DNA of 64,000 nucleotides, taken from Scleroderma bovista. Its lineage: Eukaryota; Basidiomycota; Agaricomycetes; Boletales; Sclerodermataceae. Below are positions 48,051 to 58,709 of the stretch, piece by piece (position 1 is the stretch's first letter; the number at the start of each line of letters is the position of its first letter). The stretch lies in contig JAYMGJ010000157.1 in assembly GCA_037178675.1 (NCBI GenBank), positions 186,001 to 250,000 on the forward strand, in the 5' to 3' direction. Made by a program: the position numbers and the translations under genes. Below the pieces are notes generated by a model that was not told the origin of the DNA, ran no database searches, and worked only from the letters and a program-made list of their open reading frames with translations.

Positions 48051-50572
48051 CTATTCGTCGTCTTCCCCGATAGGTTGATACCTGCTCCTGTGATTGCGGT
48101 AGGACCATCGGATCGCGTTAGCGCTTTTACTTGACCGGCTTGAATGCACCGACATTCGACCAGAATGAGTTGACATGAGCGATGCGCGTTCCGATTCGTA
48201 GTCAAGCCTCTCCTCTGAATATAGGCTCAGCACAATAACAACCCATGGAAAAATATACAGCACCTTCGCCAAACACAGCATCCATCTCCTCTAGAGGTAC
48301 ACCCTTGGTCTCTGGATACACTTCGAACCATCAGCGTAAGTCAATAAGAAACTAACTGGAGCATACAGAAGTAGACCAGAATAAAACTGCAAGCACAGTA
48401 GAAGCCATGCATCGGGTATAGCCTCCAGGTAATAACTTCCTGGAGATATGGTGTCGTTTCTCCGACGATAAAGTTGAACGCCCTAAGACCAGAATAAATA
48501 ATTTTCTTTCCTTCAATTTGTGGTACACACCAGTTCGTTGCTGTAGAAATGGAGACACCTTTGGAACGGAAGGTGAGCGGCATGATCTGCGACTGTTTTC
48601 AATACGGTGCTCAAGCTCCCGCTAAATCAATCTACCTCGGGAGGATAAAGCCATGGAATAGGTCCCCAGCTTCAAACGCAATCAGTCATCCGAAAAACGT
48701 TCAACATAAGAGCGTACCTATACCCGAATGCAGCGTTGAAAACGATGACACAAAACACGACCGCTTGCGGAGTCTCTGGAACATCAATATACATCCACCA
48801 TCCAGTACAAGCGAGTGCAATGCCCATCTATATTGCACGAAGTGAGAAATGAAGTCCTCGCAAGCCGACAAATATAACACACAATGACTGCACCGGAGAG
48901 GAGGATAAAGCGACGGCCCCATCGATCCACTAAGTACCACCTAGCCAGACATGTAAACTTCATCAATAACATGACTTCATAACTTACGTCGGGATCGTGC
49001 TCAGCACATAGATTATAGCATTGATCCCGGTCATCAGTACGGCATCTCTTCCCAACCATCCGGCCTCTGATACATGTGTGAGATGTCGGTCTTTGAGCGT
49101 TACAGAAACATACCTTCAAAGACAGATGCTTAACTCTCGAATATTAGCAAATGCTTACATCTTCATGAAAGCTAGACTCACGAGCGTAGTAAGAGATGAC
49201 TGCACAAGTATACAGATGTCAATGGAATGAGAAACAAAAAAAGGGGGGGGACATACCATTGATCCCATTCTACCGTCAAAAACAAACGTCGTATCTAACA
49301 CGCAAAAACGGCATTGTACGCACCAGTTGGGCAAACGCCTGCGACGACATGGCAAGAAGTACTCTACGTTTGTATTTCCTCCACATCGTTGCGTAGGATC
49401 GACCTTCACCAAGTTCACGCTGACCAACATGATGACTCGCCTGGAAATAGCCGCAACTCCACACTCACCTCATACATCACCTTATCTTTTATTTCTTGGA
49501 ATTCGGCTTGGGCTACGGAGTCGTTGGGTCCACCGCCGTGTAGATCGACTATAACCTGCATCCCAGCTTCATCCTGGTCCGTGTCAATCAGCCATCTACA
49601 AGAAATATGGGCGTGTTATTCCATCATTATTGTGATTGTTTCCTACCGAGGGCTCTCGGGTATGACCAAACTGCCAGCGGCGAGAATGCCACCGATCACA
49701 CATTGAACAAAGAGGGGAATGCGCCAAGAAAGGTGAGAGTCAATGAAAGAACAGAAATAATCTGTCCACTAAGAAGGCTGTCAGCATACGCTACCAACCA
49801 CCTGCAGAAAAACTTACAACCGAGGTTGCATAACCAACGATGTTGCCCGTGAATTCCATACAAGCAAGGGCACCTCTCTACATTGATATTAGCGAACAGC
49901 CTTCCCTAAAGAAAAAAAAAAAAAACATGCATGATTCGGGGGTGATATTTCGCTCTGGTATATTGGGACGATTGTGCTGGAAGAGCGGATTGTCAGCACT
50001 CACGGTGAGAATATGGGTGATTAGCGTACGATAACAGCCCGACCCCACACCCGCTGATAACGCGGCCGACGATCATCATATAGAACCCTGTGGTAAATGT
50101 CTGGATGACACCACCGATAGTAAAGATGAATGCGCCTGTGAATAGTGTTCCCTTCCGTCCAATAATGTCGCCCACGCGACCAGCGGCAATGGACGTGGCT
50201 AGGAAATTATGAGAACGAGATATCTATGGAATGGATATATTTACCAAGAGCACCAAGCTCTAAAACTGCGACCATGGTCCCTACCTCGATTGGTCCTGGA
50301 GAGTTAAAGAACTGCTTGAAGTAGGGGCCGGTGATAATTCCGGACATGACTCTGCACACACACTGTGATGAGGCTGATTAGTACACTAGGCAAAGCGGAA
50401 ACGAACCCCTGATCATAGCCGAACTAGAAGGGATGTTAGTGAGACCACATGACATTCGACGGCTGGATGAACATACGAGGAAGACGCCGAGACTAGCAAA
50501 GATAGAAATGGCATACAGCAGAGGCTGCCCAACTAGCTTGTGCTTTGAAGAGGGGCGAACGATCTCCACCAT
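48051..50572 (-). CDS. MFS sugar transporter
   Basis: Twelve-helix proton:sugar symporter of the major facilitator superfamily. It begins LLYAISIFASLGVFLF-GYDQG (helix 1), then VMSGIITGPYFKQFFNSPGP, GRVGDIIGRKGTLFTGAFIF (loop 2-3 GRxxxxxGRK signature), IVGRVISGCGVGLLSTIVPI (helix 4), YQSEISPPNHRGALACMEFT (PESPR partner), LVIPESPRWLIDTDQDEAG, EGRSYATMWRKYKRRVLLAM, FAQLNGINVISYYA and the cytosolic PETKGVPLEEMDAVFGE. Fifteen or so short introns. One apparent donor is GC, not GT (49930). The annotated stop is TAG at 48051-48053 after RYQPIGEDDE; the same frame then remains open. The substrate cannot be told from sequence alone, but hexoses are most likely. Confidence 0.88.
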
Positions 50573-50769
50573 GATGCATTTACAGGATGCTGAAAGGGAG
50601 GAAGGAAAGACGAGGAATGTCGCTGCTAGCGGATTACTCTGAATAGAGGAGTGGAGTGTTTCAAGAATGTTTTCCGCGCCACAACTCGCTCTAGCTCACC
50701 ACTTTGGACGTTGCCGGCAACATTCTCACAAAGAACTACGGGGAAGAGCGCTTCTTTAGACACCCTCTC

Positions 50770-51071
50770 ATGCCCCGCTCAGATGCATCACTGGACTCGC
50801 AGTCGGACTTGTCACACTCAGACGGCGAAGACTACCATCTCGCCCAACAGGAGTGGGAGGAGAGCATGCAGGAATTGCAGCAGCTTGCCCTCGTCTTGCT
50901 CTTGCCATGGGTGGGCAAGTTTCTTGGACGAAAAACTAGCTACTGGCGTGGGTCTCGTCTCGTCTCTGTCTTCATCATGGGCTGAATTCATCTGCAGTAT
51001 TTGATCGTTATCAGCGTGTTGGCTTAGGAAGGACATTCTTTTTCGGAGAAACGCCCTTCTTTTCACGATAA
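50770..51071 (+). CDS. MIM2: Mim2-like mitochondrial outer-membrane import protein
   Basis: Two exons (50770-50947, 50998-51071) sum to 252 nt, 83 residues. Start MPRSDASLDSQSDLSHSDGE gives an acidic cytosolic head. Then come AQQEWEESMQELQQLALVLL with LPWVGKFLGRKTSYW, a single helix with a Gly-x-x-x-Gly-type face, and after the intron FDRYQRVGLGRTFFFGETPF. This pattern (AQxEWEESxxQL...LPxxGKxLGRKxxYW..xR) matches my recollection of the fungal Mim2 family, which with Mim1 inserts single-span proteins into the outer membrane. The fit to other small membrane proteins cannot be excluded. It ends only 35 bp from the tail of the PPR gene. An upstream in-frame alternative start at 50704 is less likely. 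Confidence 0.65.
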
Positions 51072-51106
51072 ACATCCTGCGCAGAGTCCATGGTACTTGA
51101 GCAAAG

Positions 51107-53341
51107 CTAGAAATACACGTTCGGTCCTAACCTCTTCCTCCAAGCCGTCCGTTTTCTAATCCTTAAAACCAAATTCGCCAGTGACCCATACGGGGACATC
51201 TGTCGCCTCAGATCCTGCACTAGTTCATCGGCAACAGCCCACGCTTCCCTGCTAATTATCCCTCGCAATAGCACATACCACGTATCATAACTCAATATGA
51301 TCTTCCGGTCCACCATCTCTCTGTAATAACCCAGAGCCTCTTGGAGCCCCTCTGGTGCAGGGTTTTCCAGACATGCCTTGAGTAAGATGTGGTAGAAGGT
51401 GCGGTTGGCCTGGACACCTCGGTTCTTCATCTGCTCCAGGACATATTCCTTACACTCGCGTGCGAATGCGATGTTGACCCAGCCTTGACGATGCAGCCCT
51501 GCCAGAATGCCCGTATATGTCACGTAGTTTGGCTGTGCTTCTGAAGACTGTTCCATCCACCGGAGAAGTTCCATCCCCGCCTCGAGTCCCTGCTCAGTAC
51601 CTTCCCGAACCTGATGGTCAATGATGTTAGAGAAGATGGCGGTATTGGGAGCTATGTTTTGCTTTCGCATGAGGTTCAAAATAAGGCCCGTAGCATCGGT
51701 CCGCCCGATCTTGAGCAGCGAGGAAAGGATAGTCGAGAACGTGTAGACGTCACAAGTAAGGCCATCCTCCATAACCTGGTCGAGGATACGTGATACGTGA
51801 CGGAATTCGCCCCGGCGTCCGTGATACCGCAAGAGTGTATTAAAGGAGACGATATCAGGCTTAGGCCCCTTTTCCCTGAGACGTTCCAGCAGCGTGTGAG
51901 CATCTCCTTCGCGGCCATTGATAAGCAGACCGTGAAGAACAGTATTGTACACGGCCAAACAATCCGCTGGGTCGGGTGTCCATCCTTCCGCGAGCCGCTG
52001 CTGAAAGAACCCAAAGTATCTGACAGCGTCCGCTGCCTTATGAGCGTCGAAAAACGCGGAAATGATAGCACGATAGGACATTGCGCTTGGGGCGGTACCC
52101 TGGGCGATCATAATATTCCACGCTTTCTCTGCATCTTCAGGTGCTTTTATGTTGTCGTATCCATCCAGCAATGCCGTCCAAGAGATCGCAGTGGGTTTAA
52201 TACCGAACTTGAGCATATCGTTCCACAGGGATGTCCCAAGGTCTCTTCGATTGCACTTAAGAAACGCTGTTAAGAATGCAGCCCAATGTATCTCGTCAAG
52301 TGCAACGGGTTTACTCTCCGTGATCTCGCCTAAATGAACAGCGATATATGCCTCGGCTCCGCCAAGACCCTCAATAACCGTGTTGTAGAACCTCTCGAGG
52401 CCAGCGTCGTCCAGGCGTCTGGTAAGGAGGGACGTTTGTTGGGTAAGGAGGCGTGGACTAGAAAGACACCTGGCCGTGTTCAGGCGATGCACATAGCTTT
52501 CCACCTTGGTTCGGAAAGATACATCAGGGAACTGGGAGAGAAAATCCTTGACCAGTTGTCGAGGGATTTGTCTCGGATATTGCAAGAATGCGTGCAAAGC
52601 GGCGTGAAAGGCGTTATTGAGAGCGTGGGCCGTGATGGCTGCGACGAGAACACTGCTGTGAACTACAATCGGACGGGAAGCGTCAGAGGACAACTCATCG
52701 AGGAGTTCCACAAAGTCCTCTCCCTCCCGTGCAGGAGACGAAATCGTGTCTGAGGGCAGAAAATTTTCCCGAGAATCACGAATCTCACATAGGTAACTGT
52801 CGTATAAGCCCAGAGCCGCGTAAGAGTTGCCTGCCCGTAAATGCGTCGACATACAAGCAACCAGGGCATCAACAGCACCACGTCCTGCTGCATACAAAGC
52901 TATGGTTGTGACAGTTTTGAGCTTCTCCAACCCTCCGACATCCAGATTTGTGGGACAAAGCTTGGCAAGTCTCTCAGAGTACCCTCGTAATTGTGGACCG
53001 AGGAGCTTGAGGAGCTTCCTTTTCTCCAGCTGTGACCAGCATGTCCACACCCGCTCCACGTCACGATCCCTGAGAGCGTGGCGAAGCCTGAGGACACACT
53101 TGTTGAAAAAGGTTACGTCTGCATCGGGGACCGCACTGTCCAGGCCGTTAAACAGGCTAATCTGCCTGTTGCCCTTCAGTTGTGAAGTAGGGGGAGCTGT
53201 GGCTTGGGATGAGACCGAAAGTACATCTGGCGCATTGATGATACCAGTGCTAGAGCATCTGTGATGGGAGACACCAGGTGAGATGAACGGGAGGAGGCGG
53301 AGGCTTCGAGTCGACCTGGAGGATATGCAGCGATTGAGCAT
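51107..53341 (-). CDS. Mitochondrial pentatricopeptide-repeat protein
   Basis: A single exon of 744 codons, unusual among the intron-rich neighbours. It starts MLNRCISSRSTRSLRLLPFI, an Arg/Ser-rich mitochondrial presequence. The second half has a run of 35-residue PPR helices: SLWNDMLKFGIKPTAISWTA, DAEKAWNIMIAQGTAPSAMS, YNTVLHGLLINGREGDAHTL, EKGPKPDIVSFNTLLRYHGR, EDGLTCDVYTFSTILSSLLK, RKQNIAPNTAIFSNIIDHQV, AQPNYVTYTGILAGLH and RGVQANRTFYHILLKACLEN. Such proteins bind organellar RNA and control its processing or translation. The target cannot be predicted here. No LAGLIDADG, SMR or DYW domain is seen. Confidence 0.88.
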   Translation of the reverse strand: MLNRCISSRSTRSLRLLPFISPGVSHHRCSSTGIINAPDVLSVSSQATAPPTSQLKGNRQISLFNGLDSAVPDADVTFFNKCVLRLRHALRDRDVERVWTCWSQLEKRKLLKLLGPQLRGYSERLAKLCPTNLDVGGLEKLKTVTTIALYAAGRGAVDALVACMSTHLRAGNSYAALGLYDSYLCEIRDSRENFLPSDTISSPAREGEDFVELLDELSSDASRPIVVHSSVLVAAITAHALNNAFHAALHAFLQYPRQIPRQLVKDFLSQFPDVSFRTKVESYVHRLNTARCLSSPRLLTQQTSLLTRRLDDAGLERFYNTVIEGLGGAEAYIAVHLGEITESKPVALDEIHWAAFLTAFLKCNRRDLGTSLWNDMLKFGIKPTAISWTALLDGYDNIKAPEDAEKAWNIMIAQGTAPSAMSYRAIISAFFDAHKAADAVRYFGFFQQRLAEGWTPDPADCLAVYNTVLHGLLINGREGDAHTLLERLREKGPKPDIVSFNTLLRYHGRRGEFRHVSRILDQVMEDGLTCDVYTFSTILSSLLKIGRTDATGLILNLMRKQNIAPNTAIFSNIIDHQVREGTEQGLEAGMELLRWMEQSSEAQPNYVTYTGILAGLHRQGWVNIAFARECKEYVLEQMKNRGVQANRTFYHILLKACLENPAPEGLQEALGYYREMVDRKIILSYDTWYVLLRGIISREAWAVADELVQDLRRQMSPYGSLANLVLRIRKRTAWRKRLGPNVYF

Positions 53342-53405
53342 GACAAAGATTGAACATAGACATTTTATTTACATATTTGTTTCGGTTACACTCTTTCCAC
53401 GACCA

Positions 53406-55419
53406 ATGGGACACGGAAATTCGAACAAGCTCTATATCACCCATGCCGAGCATACGGGCGACCTTGGCCAGCATTCTGCATCGGTGGGTTACAGAACGTG
53501 CGTCTGACCACCTACTTTCGGCCGAGTACGCGGGAGTAACTGCCATTAATACAGGAAGGCGACCGTCCCGCATGCACGAACCCAAACACCTTTTGATTGC
53601 TGCGCCCTCTCTTTCCAGCCCTTCGAACACCCTGTTTGTGCCCGAAACAAGGATGGGACCGGCTTCGTCTTTGACCTTGTGAACATTATCCCTTGGCTAA
53701 AGCAAGTTACGTCTCTCCTGTGAGTCAGTACCATCATCTTACACACATCTTTCAAGGCAGCATAACAATACCAACCCAATCACTAAGGCACCCTTGACTT
53801 CGGACGAACTCATTGTTCTGCACTATTCGCGCAAACCTTCCGGAGAGATTCATGACCCCATCTCGTTCAAACCATTCTCGGAGCATTCTCACATTGTCGC
53901 CATTGCAAGTACCGGTAATGTCTTCCTGGCCGAAAGTATCAAGGGCGGTAAGGACCTTCTTGAGGACCGCAAGTTTTCAAAGTGAGAAAATTGTTGCACC
54001 GAAGTTTACTCTGATTACGACCACTCACAGAGACGATGTAATTACGTTGCAAAATCCTCATGGAATCACTGAGCCCACAGCACTAACTGGCGCATCGAGT
54101 GCTGCTGTCGAGATGAAGAAGGATGAAAAGCCAAAGGCTGAAAGACCGAAAGCAGTCACGGAAACAAAAAAATCCATTCCATGTGGGTTCTTCCTTTTAG
54201 CCGTGATTGTCAGTAATGTCCTTTCAGGGAACATTTCGCCGTACTCTACTGGAGCGACAGGTGCTTCTCTCACATCTACATCTATCGATCCTCAAACCCA
54301 GTCCACCAAGCTCTTGTGGGATGAAGTCAGGCTCCCTTATCTGGCATACACTCCCTGTTGACATTGTACTAGGAAGAGTTGATGTTTGAAGAAATGTCGA
54401 CCCTGCCCAAAGGCAAAGGCAAAGGCAAGGATGTAGGTAAGCGCCGAGGCTATGTCAGAGTGGTCACTAGTCTGGGCGGTTCGTTGAACCTCGAGTTGTA
54501 TTGTGAAAAGGTATAACACAGGAGATGTTTCTTTGCACCACTGCTGATGCGCTGTACAGGCACCCAAGACTTGCTACAATTTCTTGAAATTAGCCAAGGC
54601 TGGTAAATACGACAGTTGCCTTTTCCATAGATTAGTTCCAGGTTTTATGGTGAGATTTTTCAGTTTTTAAATGATGTCTTGTGCAGATTCCCCGACAGAT
54701 ACAAACTGGAGACCCCACCGGAACTGGTGCTGGTGGGGAATCATGTTGGGGGACACCATTCCGCGATGAATATGATGTGAAGGGTGCAGTTAAGCACGAT
54801 TGCCGTGGCACTGTGGCCATGGCAAATAAGGGTCCTGGTACAAATGGGTTGGTTCTTATTTATTTCTATCCCCCATTCTGATGTCTCTAAGTAACCGATA
54901 GTTCGCAGTTTTACATCACGTTCAGAGCAACCCCCCACCTCGACAATAAACACACCGTTTTCGGCAAGTTGGTTGGCGGCGAAGAGGTACTGGATGCATT
55001 GGAGAAACTTCCCCTCAAAGAAGGAACTGAACGACCCGCCAAACCGGTGCGCATAACAGAGGTAGTTGTGTACGTACTTCCAGTCTAGTACGACAAAGTC
55101 CCATGCAAACTCACTTTGGATTAGATACCAAGATCCTTTTGAGGACTATAAGACGCGCCTTGAGAAGAAGTTGGCGAAGCGTGCGGAGGCTGGTACCACA
55201 AGACTTCCTGACAAGAAACCGGGCGATGACACTAATTGGTTTGGTGTCAAAGTTAGTACGGGTGATACAAAGGCTTCCGATGCAAGTGTGGGCGAAGGTG
55301 TAGGGAGGTACCTCGGGCTCAAAAGACAGCTCGAGCAAGAAATGGAGTCCCGGAGTGAAGCAGTCGACAGAGTTAAAAAGCGAAAGCATATCGGCTTTGG
55401 TAACTTTGATAATTGGTAG
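53406..55419 (+). CDS. CYP8: U-box cyclophilin (PPIL2/Cyp8 type)
   Basis: Nuclear peptidyl-prolyl isomerase with an N-terminal U-box, like PPIL2 in the spliceosome. The ATG at 53406 reads [20 protein letters not shown]. The U-box is then assembled from exons: [74 protein letters not shown]. After a linker, [20 protein letters not shown] starts the cyclophilin fold: [19 protein letters not shown] (catalytic RVxPGFMxQGGD-like segment, here with Leu and Thr changes), [37 protein letters not shown]. The tail has coiled-coil charge and ends [10 protein letters not shown], as in PPIL2 homologues. Only 64 bp separate its start from the PPR start. Confidence 0.9.
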
Positions 55420-55490
55420 TACATATAGTTGACTGAACATACTGTGTGCTGATGACATGCTGTGCAAAATGACAAGGTTTCAATGCAACG

Positions 55491-56422
55491 TCAACTTGGT
55501 ACGGTAACTTGCTGTCTAGGTTCCTTGGATACTTCTGTTGCAGAGCGGGTTTAAGTAACGAATCTCGAACAGCGGAGGAATGTGGTACTCACCTGGAGAA
55601 TAAACAAGAATTGGTGGTTCCGTCGGCACTCGCGGCAATGCTGTGAGCTCCACTTGTTTGGCCACCTGGAATAATTGTGCACATATGACATCAAGAGCAG
55701 GGCTGCAGGGCTTACACTTTGTTTCTGCAACTCCAGGAGTTCAGCTTGCACAGCATCTTCCTCTTCTAGTGACAATTGGTTGGCCAATAAGTTCCCAATT
55801 TCCTGATTATGTTTACGGTAAGACCGCAGGCGAGTGTAGCTGAAGCATGTAAGCACACCTGCTGGTATTCTCTCGCTTCCTGTGTCTCTTCCATGAGTCT
55901 CTCGACACTTTCTATACTCATCTCACGATGAATCTCCTTGAGCACTTCATTACCTTGTTTCAGACCATGCAAGACGGACATTTCCACCAAAGAAAATTCG
56001 ATAGTAGATACCTATGAGTAGATTAGAGTGCATGGTTGCACAACCCACAAATGAATGTGTACAAACCAGTTGCTCAAGATTTTCAAGTTGGCTATCGGTC
56101 CTTAGGAGAAGGCTCTGTTGATATTTCCGCCTTCTCAGAGCCAAGACAGCACGCTCTTTGTCACCAGTGGCGAGGTAAGACCTGGCAATATCATGCTCCC
56201 GGTCAAGGATGACTTGAATCTGAAGGTATTAACTTGGGCAATAAAGGGTTATACATCTACAATCTACCTTCTTCTGATACTGCCTTAACTTGTCGCGCTG
56301 GAGTTTAAGGCTGGTAAGCCGGTGAGTATAGCCAGGGGGGTAAAAGCAACAGAGAATATTGCGCACTCGAGGATTGCGCGATCCTGCGCGGTTATCTTTG
56401 GTGTAGACTGACTTAAACCCAT
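55491..56422 (-). CDS. VPS20: ESCRT-III subunit VPS20 (CHMP6)
   Basis: Membrane-remodelling subunit that nucleates ESCRT-III on endosomes. The ATG at 56420-56422 reads MGLSQSTPKITAQDRAILD, with Gly2 available for N-myristoylation as in Vps20. Helices follow: LKLQRDKLRQYQKK, RSYLATGDKERAVLALRRRK, QQSLLLRTDSQLENLEQLV, LVEMSVLHGLKQGNEVLKEI, EIGNLLANQLSLEEEDAVQA. The C-terminal part (PTEPPILVYSP, then EVSKEPRQQVTVPS) follows a last intron. The acidic C-terminal helix LEEEDAVQAELLELQKQ fits the autoinhibitory region. Five or six introns. It is convergent with the cyclophilin gene; 71 bp separate the stops. Confidence 0.88.
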
Positions 56423-56668
56423 AGCGAACGTGATTATGGATGTGGTCCTGAATGCCCATTGACGGGCGATGCAGGGCGAATGGTCTCCAATTCGACTCGA
56501 TTACAAGCACATTACGTAAAACACCTACAAGCATGTACAAGTACTGCAGTACTACATCTGAAAGAGCCCCCCAGTGACACTACACTTTTGAATACTTCGG
56601 TGACCTCTCTGATTGAATGAGACAAGTCGGGTATGTACGGCCTAACTCCGCATTGATATCTGAGGGAA

Positions 56669-58220
56669 TTACAAAGGAGATCTCGAATACGGCGATAAAC
56701 CTGGAGCGTAATCATGGAGCCCGTTTCGACCGAGGTCCATAGTCGAAAAGCCATCAGCATTGCGATCAATGTTAATGATGCCAGCTGGAGACCAGGGATA
56801 TGGCGATAATGCGTTGGTCGGAGAACGGGTTGGAAGTACGGATCGCGCATCACGTGAGCGCTTTCGCGGCAGAAGTCGTGGGCGGGTGAGACCAAACAAG
56901 ATGGTGTTGAACAGACCGGATGATGCAAACACCGTATCCGCGAAAGCTGTCACCGCGAACGGCACATGATGACCCCTGAACGCAGAAAAGCGGGCTGCAG
57001 AGATGGGTAACACCTGTTGCTTGTTTGGCAGCGATCAACAGCGGAATGCAGGCGACTTACAACTACGATGTACACCAAAGGGTAACTGTAGCATGGTTGT
57101 CATTCGAGAAGGAAGTAATCTGAGCAGTCAAACGACGCACAAGAACATCTGAACGGCTTTAATTCGCTCCTCCCGTCCAGGTCCTGTGCTGCTTGATGAC
57201 TCTGTGCCAGAGCCATTATATGTTCTTTCTCGTGCCAGCGAGCGGAATCCTCTACCACCATACGCTCGCTTGATAACAAAGACAAGAAACACGTACGCAA
57301 TGACATTCAGTGCAGCCGCCGACCACATCCAGATGTAATCCAGGCCAATTTGCTGTATGGTTTCCCTCTCGATCCAGCACCCTATGCAATAGTGTCAAAT
57401 TTCGATCCAAGCCAAGTCCATTGTGGCTTACAATATCCCGTAGGTCCATATATGTTGTGTTCGACCACATTGGGCACCGCAACCAAAAGGAGGATGATTA
57501 GCCATATTATGGCCAACACAACGAGAGCAAAATTTGGGGGAGATTCCCAACGAAACGCCAATGCTTGCAGCATCTGTAAGGCAATGGCCTGTCTTCGATC
57601 AGCCCATGTGATTGCACTCCATGGAACTAGCATACCATCGTGCTATCATAGAGAGTGCATGAGTATGCACATATGCCTGGTCTTGAACACGACCCTTACC
57701 TGAGAGCAACCCCGACGTCACCTACTTGCTTTGTAACGCCTGGGGGGGGATGAGGAACGAGGGTTAAGAGAAGGAAAGGGGAAAGTACCTTGAACGGTGC
57801 ACAAGGTATTTGAATAAACGTGCTGAACATTCGCCGAATAAGACAGGTAGGGATGCTTGCATGGGAACTCACCGCTTCGACTATCCACTTGATATTCAAT
57901 AATCCGCCTGTAAACGTTAGCTGTTAGCGGGAGCGCAAGTGACCCTATACATACCGATGGAGAGGATAAGGTCACAGATAAGCAGATTAAGAAAATAGTA
58001 ATGTATGTGTGTTTCTGTGGACCACCTTCGTGAAGCATTTCGCTTGATTGCGACAGCACTGTACTGTGGTGAATGTATAATGAGCCACAGTCGGACGGGT
58101 CGTGATTAGACGTACAGCAATGTAAAGCAAGAGACTAGTGACGGCAAGCGCGGAGGCGGCGGATGCCTCGACCACGAAGAGCATCCCAATCCTCGTTCCG
58201 AAGTCGAACTCGTCACTCAT
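56669..58220 (-). CDS. G protein-coupled receptor, cAMP-receptor-like class
   Basis: Seven-helix plasma-membrane receptor resembling the basidiomycete cAMP-receptor-like group. The start at 58220 reads MSDEFDFGTRIGMLFVVEAS, then AASALAVTSLLLYIA (helix 1). The next exon has RRWSTETHIHYYFLNLLICD and LILSIGG (helix 2). Then LNIKWIVEAV, CTVQGVTKQVGDVGVAL (helix 3 region with its conserved Cys), FRWESPPNFALVVLAIIWLI with ILLLVAVPNVVEHNIYGPTG (helix 4), WMWSAAALNVIAYVFLVFVI (helix 5), and SSGLFNTILFGLTRPRLLP (helix 7), followed by a Ser/Pro/Arg-rich cytosolic tail ending SPYSRSPL. At least seven introns. The ligand is unknown; sugar or pheromone-independent nutrient sensing is only a guess. Confidence 0.75.
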
Positions 58221-58709
58221 TAGGACGTCGAAAGGAATGAAGCAAGAGGCGTCGAGCCGCAGCGGCGGCGGTGTGAAGATAACCTCGTTATATCCTGTTC
58301 AAACGCGGACAGAAGGGACATATCCGTTGTCTGACGCACGGTTCTGCGGGCAGTGCCCATGGCCAGTCGATTGTATACAGCAACGCCCTTGATCGTCACA
58401 TCGTCACGGTCCATCCCAACACCAAGTCTGATCTCTAGCAGGGACATTTGGGTTCAATTAGGTCCAATTCCGACGTCAACCAGTCGCCCCAACATTCCGA
58501 GCACGTTCCCATCAACTAAATCACACAACTATCGGGTGAATTGCGATACCAATGTCAGGGCAATATGTGTCAGGGCGGAAAATCTGATCCCGCCATTCCA
58601 GGTCTGCTACATGAAGGTCAGGATAATTGAGCTTAGCACCGTATAACCACCGTCGTTATATTTATCATGGGATAGCTAATGTGACCGAATATCACGCCAG
58701 CAGAAGGCT
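58221..58709. other. Intergenic: GPCR promoter / phytase 3' flank
   Basis: No conserved coding sequence. Open frames here on both strands show no domain features. Confidence 0.45.

Noticed and set aside
58353..58646. 97-codon plus-strand ORF upstream of the GPCR
   Set aside because: Low complexity, no domain, lies in the GPCR promoter region.
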